Shown here in pieces: positions 63,230 to 64,000 of a DNA stretch of 64,000 nucleotides. Source of the DNA: Pelomonas sp. Root405 (lineage in GTDB: Bacteria; Pseudomonadota; Gammaproteobacteria; Burkholderiales; Burkholderiaceae_C). The DNA lies in the NCBI RefSeq assembly GCF_001425165.1, contig NZ_LMDU01000013.1:310001-374000 (forward strand). Direction: 5' to 3'. The translations under genes were made by a program, and so were the position numbers. Each line of letters opens with the position of its first letter. Position 1 is the first letter of the stretch. The notes under the pieces are model-generated. The model did no database searches and was not told where the DNA came from. It saw nothing but the letters and a program-made list of their open reading frames with translations.

Positions 63230-63694
63230 TCACCGCACTGCGGCGTTCGAGCTGTCCGGCGGCGAGCTGATGCGCGACGAATGCGATGACACCATCTTCC
63301 AGCTGTTGTCGACCAGGACCCAGACGCGGGTGAACCGGAATCGACCGCTCCACGGCGTCCCCTGGCTCACGCCGGACTGCACGCTCACGCCGGTGACGAC
63401 GGCGGTGTTGCCGTAGCCTCGGACCACCACGTCCTCGTTCAGGATGACCTGATTGGTCCGGCCCCGGCTCGCCAGTTCGCCCAGGTAATCGCGCTTGTCC
63501 TGCACCCGGCCGTCAGAATGCGTCAGCAGCCAATCCGGCGCGAGAAGCCGGTCGAGACCGGCGACGTCGGACTTCAAGCGCAATTCGTTCCACGACGCAT
63601 CGGCGCTTGAAAGGCCCATCGGGGCCTGTGCAGCCGCGGACAGGTGAACCGCTGCAGCCAGCAAGAAGACTGGGATCGAGGCTTTCATCGGCAT
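63230..63694 (-). CDS. Exported NTF2/DUF4440-like protein
   Basis: 154 residues starting at ATG 63694 (or 63688). The signal peptide is KASIPVFLLAAAVHLSAAAQA. The NTF2-like domain shows SADASWNELRLKSDVAGLDRLL, WLLTHSDGRVQDKRDYLGEL and FTRVWVLVDNSWKMVSSHSS, the DUF4440 pattern. Family members are small periplasmic ligand-binding or enzyme-like proteins. It is 4 bases downstream of the aminotransferase stop, so likely co-transcribed with it. The 5' extension to 63739 is rejected. Confidence 0.75.
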   Translation of the reverse strand: MPMKASIPVFLLAAAVHLSAAAQAPMGLSSADASWNELRLKSDVAGLDRLLAPDWLLTHSDGRVQDKRDYLGELASRGRTNQVILNEDVVVRGYGNTAVVTGVSVQSGVSQGTPWSGRFRFTRVWVLVDNSWKMVSSHSSRISSPPDSSNAAVR

Positions 63695-63698
63695 GTGC

Positions 63699-64000
63699 TT
63701 ATCTGGCGGTCGAAGTGGTTCCCAGCATCGCATCCTCATCGGCGGCGATCAGCGCCTCGGCCAGGATGCCGAGCGCCTCGTCGAACACCGCATCGGGTGT
63801 GGTCAGCGGATGCAGGAAGCGGATGACGTTGCCGTGCTGCCCGCAGGTGAGCAGGATGAGCCCGCGCCGCAGCGCGGCCGCCTGCACTCGACGCGTGAAG
63901 TCCGGATCGGGAGCGCCGCTGGTTGGACAACGGAACTCAGCCGCCACCATGCTGCCCATTCCGCGTACCTCGGCCAACGCGGGTACGCGCGGCTGCAGCG
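63699..64000 (-). CDS. Class III aminotransferase, C-terminal fragment (window edge)
   Basis: The frame is open to the last base, so the N-terminus lies beyond the window. The visible ~99 residues (LAEVRGMGSMVAAEF, RRGLILLTCGQHGNVIRFLHPLT in parts, ALGILAEALIAADE) match the C-terminal small domain of 4-aminobutyrate aminotransferase (GabT)-like PLP enzymes, with the conserved NVIRFLHPL. PLP lysine is outside the window. Substrate (GABA or another omega-amino acid) is inferred. It leads into the NTF2-like exported gene. Confidence 0.85.
   Translation of the reverse strand, partial: LQPRVPALAEVRGMGSMVAAEFRCPTSGAPDPDFTRRVQAAALRRGLILLTCGQHGNVIRFLHPLTTPDAVFDEALGILAEALIAADEDAMLGTTSTAR

Overview
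The window is high-GC and densely coded, with long runs of overlapping same-strand genes. It looks like a Burkholderiales betaproteobacterium of the Roseateles/Mitsuaria/Rubrivivax type. That is an inference from base composition, an ECF sigma factor beside a TPR Ser/Thr kinase, a PEP-CTERM protein, a urtABCDE urea transporter and TonB-dependent carbohydrate-type loci. No rRNA, tRNA, CRISPR array or intact insertion sequence was found.

Layout. 1-7300: the end of an ECF sigma factor, a large TPR Ser/Thr kinase, and a convergent cell-envelope group (OmpA-like protein, exported protein, lipoprotein) with a divergent exported protein. 7457-10345: a PEP-CTERM protein with a probable frameshift, then a hipBA-type toxin-antitoxin module with a duplicated operator. 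10388-10729: gene debris. 10730-16292: urtABCDE behind a good sigma54 promoter. 16455-18229: a LytS/LytTR-type two-component pair. 18243-23880: a small exported protein, a MacB/FtsX-type ABC exporter, a DUF1232 protein and an RNase II-family enzyme. 23881-29255: an accessory zone with two long gene-poor stretches, an exported alpha/beta hydrolase, a GyrI-like protein, an SDR without its catalytic Tyr/Lys, and an orphan ORF.

29256-46028 is a compact 13-gene minus-strand catabolic unit: three NTF2/SnoaL-like proteins plus a related small one, TonB receptor, GPH-family symporter, histidinol-dehydrogenase-like enzyme, SDR, LacI regulator, bicupin, alpha/beta hydrolase, HpcH/HpaI aldolase and an exported TIM-barrel-like protein. 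It is preceded by two near-palindromic LacI-type operators that bracket a promoter. I infer uptake through the outer membrane, proton or sodium symport, oxidation of an alcohol, possible ring or C-C cleavage, and aldol cleavage to pyruvate. The substrate cannot be named from sequence.

46118-61470 is a second catabolic locus built around N-acetylmannosamine. GntR regulator, NanE epimerase and a DUF5009 membrane protein are divergent from a nine-gene operon: sugar-binding protein, NanK-like ROK kinase, two ABC permeases, GH38 alpha-mannosidase-like enzyme, DUF4127 protein, FAD oxidoreductase, MalK-type ATPase and aldose epimerase. All eight junctions in that operon are 4-base ATGA/GTGA overlaps. 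With no sialic-acid lyase present, the best reading is import and breakdown of a ManNAc-containing glycan. This is the strongest candidate for an undescribed pathway in the window.

61549-64000: an exported protein of unknown function, an AAA-family remnant without a Walker A lysine, a small NTF2-like exported protein, and the C-terminus of a class III aminotransferase that runs off the window.
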